Assembly (NCBI GenBank): GCA_018823325.1
Contig: JAHJIJ010000024.1
Coordinates: 1 to 64,000 of the forward strand
Length of the DNA stretch: 64,000 bases
Source of the DNA: Alphaproteobacteria bacterium
Lineage (GTDB): Bacteria > Pseudomonadota > Alphaproteobacteria > Sphingomonadales > Sphingomonadaceae
Direction of reading: 5' to 3'
Under the pieces are notes generated by a model. It did no database searches. It had not been told where the DNA came from and saw only the letters and a list, made by a program, of their open reading frames with translations. Below are positions 63,937 through 64,000 of the stretch, piece after piece. Numbering within the stretch: the stretch's first letter is position 1; each line of letters opens with the position of its first letter. The translations under genes were made by a program, and so were the position numbers.

Positions 63937-63959
63937 GTCGCTGCCCCCGGGGCAGCGAC
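63937..63959 (+). terminator. Terminator hairpin after exbD 2
   Basis: Perfect 11-bp stem GTCGCTGCCCC / GGGGCAGCGAC with one central base, 10 bases after the exbD stop. It is very stable. Confidence 0.75.
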
Positions 63960-63974
63960 GCGGATGAAGTATCG

Positions 63975-64000
63975 AAAAAGGGGGCTTCGGCTCCCTTTTT
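63975..64000 (+). terminator. Rho-independent terminator
   Basis: AAAAAGGGGGC / GCTCCCTTTTT with a TTCG loop (one G-T pair) ends in a T run at the window edge, a classic intrinsic terminator for the tonB-exbBD operon. The second half may extend past the window. Confidence 0.85.

Overview
The window reads as a chromosomal segment of a sphingomonad (Sphingomonadales, Alphaproteobacteria: Sphingobium, Novosphingobium, Sphingomonas or a relative). Grounds: high G+C, the recJ / glpX / homoserine dehydrogenase / tonB-exbB-exbD-exbD core on the right, a TonB-dependent receptor with a sphingomonad-style TonB box, and a Ti-type mobilization module. It falls into three parts.

(1) About 1-19,000 is an accessory, mobile-element region. 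The left edge carries five 23-bp tandem repeats that look like an IS21-family end and that truncate a PD-(D/E)XK-helicase (DUF2075) gene; an HNH nuclease with a ScoMcrA-like region diverges from it. Then come two AlpA/excisionase-type HTH proteins, an ArdC antirestriction protein with a coupled sigma-region-4-like protein, a fused MNT-HEPN protein, small TraD/TraC-like proteins, an oriT-like site and a Ti-type TraA relaxase. From 10,905 to 17,983 is the most interesting block. A five-gene leftward operon encodes a TIR protein, a SLOG protein, a thymidylate-synthase-like protein fused to an Nmad1/DUF1599-like domain, a TylF-like methyltransferase and a 5-hmdU-kinase-helical-domain (aGPT-PPlase-like) protein. 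A divergent pair encodes a Thoeris ThsB-type TIR-like protein and an Nmad2 protein. I read the block as a candidate defence or conflict system joining modified-pyrimidine chemistry to TIR/SLOG nucleotide signalling. A frameshifted integrase remnant near 18.7 kb marks an old insertion.

(2) About 19,300-53,700 is a catabolic island built around sulfate esters. It has seven sulfatases of the formylglycine type and two formylglycine-generating-enzyme (FGE) homologues. With them are a PQQ-dependent dehydrogenase with fused cytochrome c, a SnoaL-like protein, a LysR regulator, two LacI regulators, a TonB-dependent receptor, an MFS (GPH/SUT-like) transporter and a GH3 NagZ-like glycosidase. A PpiC - HupE/UreJ - DUF3604 cassette and a few small stress-type genes (including a hemerythrin) are embedded. 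The likely logic is outer-membrane uptake by the receptor, desulfation in the periplasm, glycosidase cleavage, MFS import, and LacI/LysR control. Two matching AGCGCT-centred palindromes and a repeated ATAGCTTAT motif are candidate operators.

(3) About 53,735-64,000 is core chromosome: tRNA-Glu(CUC), recJ, an ABC-2 exporter, class II fructose-1,6-bisphosphatase glpX, homoserine dehydrogenase, an exported protein of unknown function, then tonB, exbB and two exbD genes ending at clear terminator hairpins. The Ton complex would energise receptors such as the one at 35,957-38,236.
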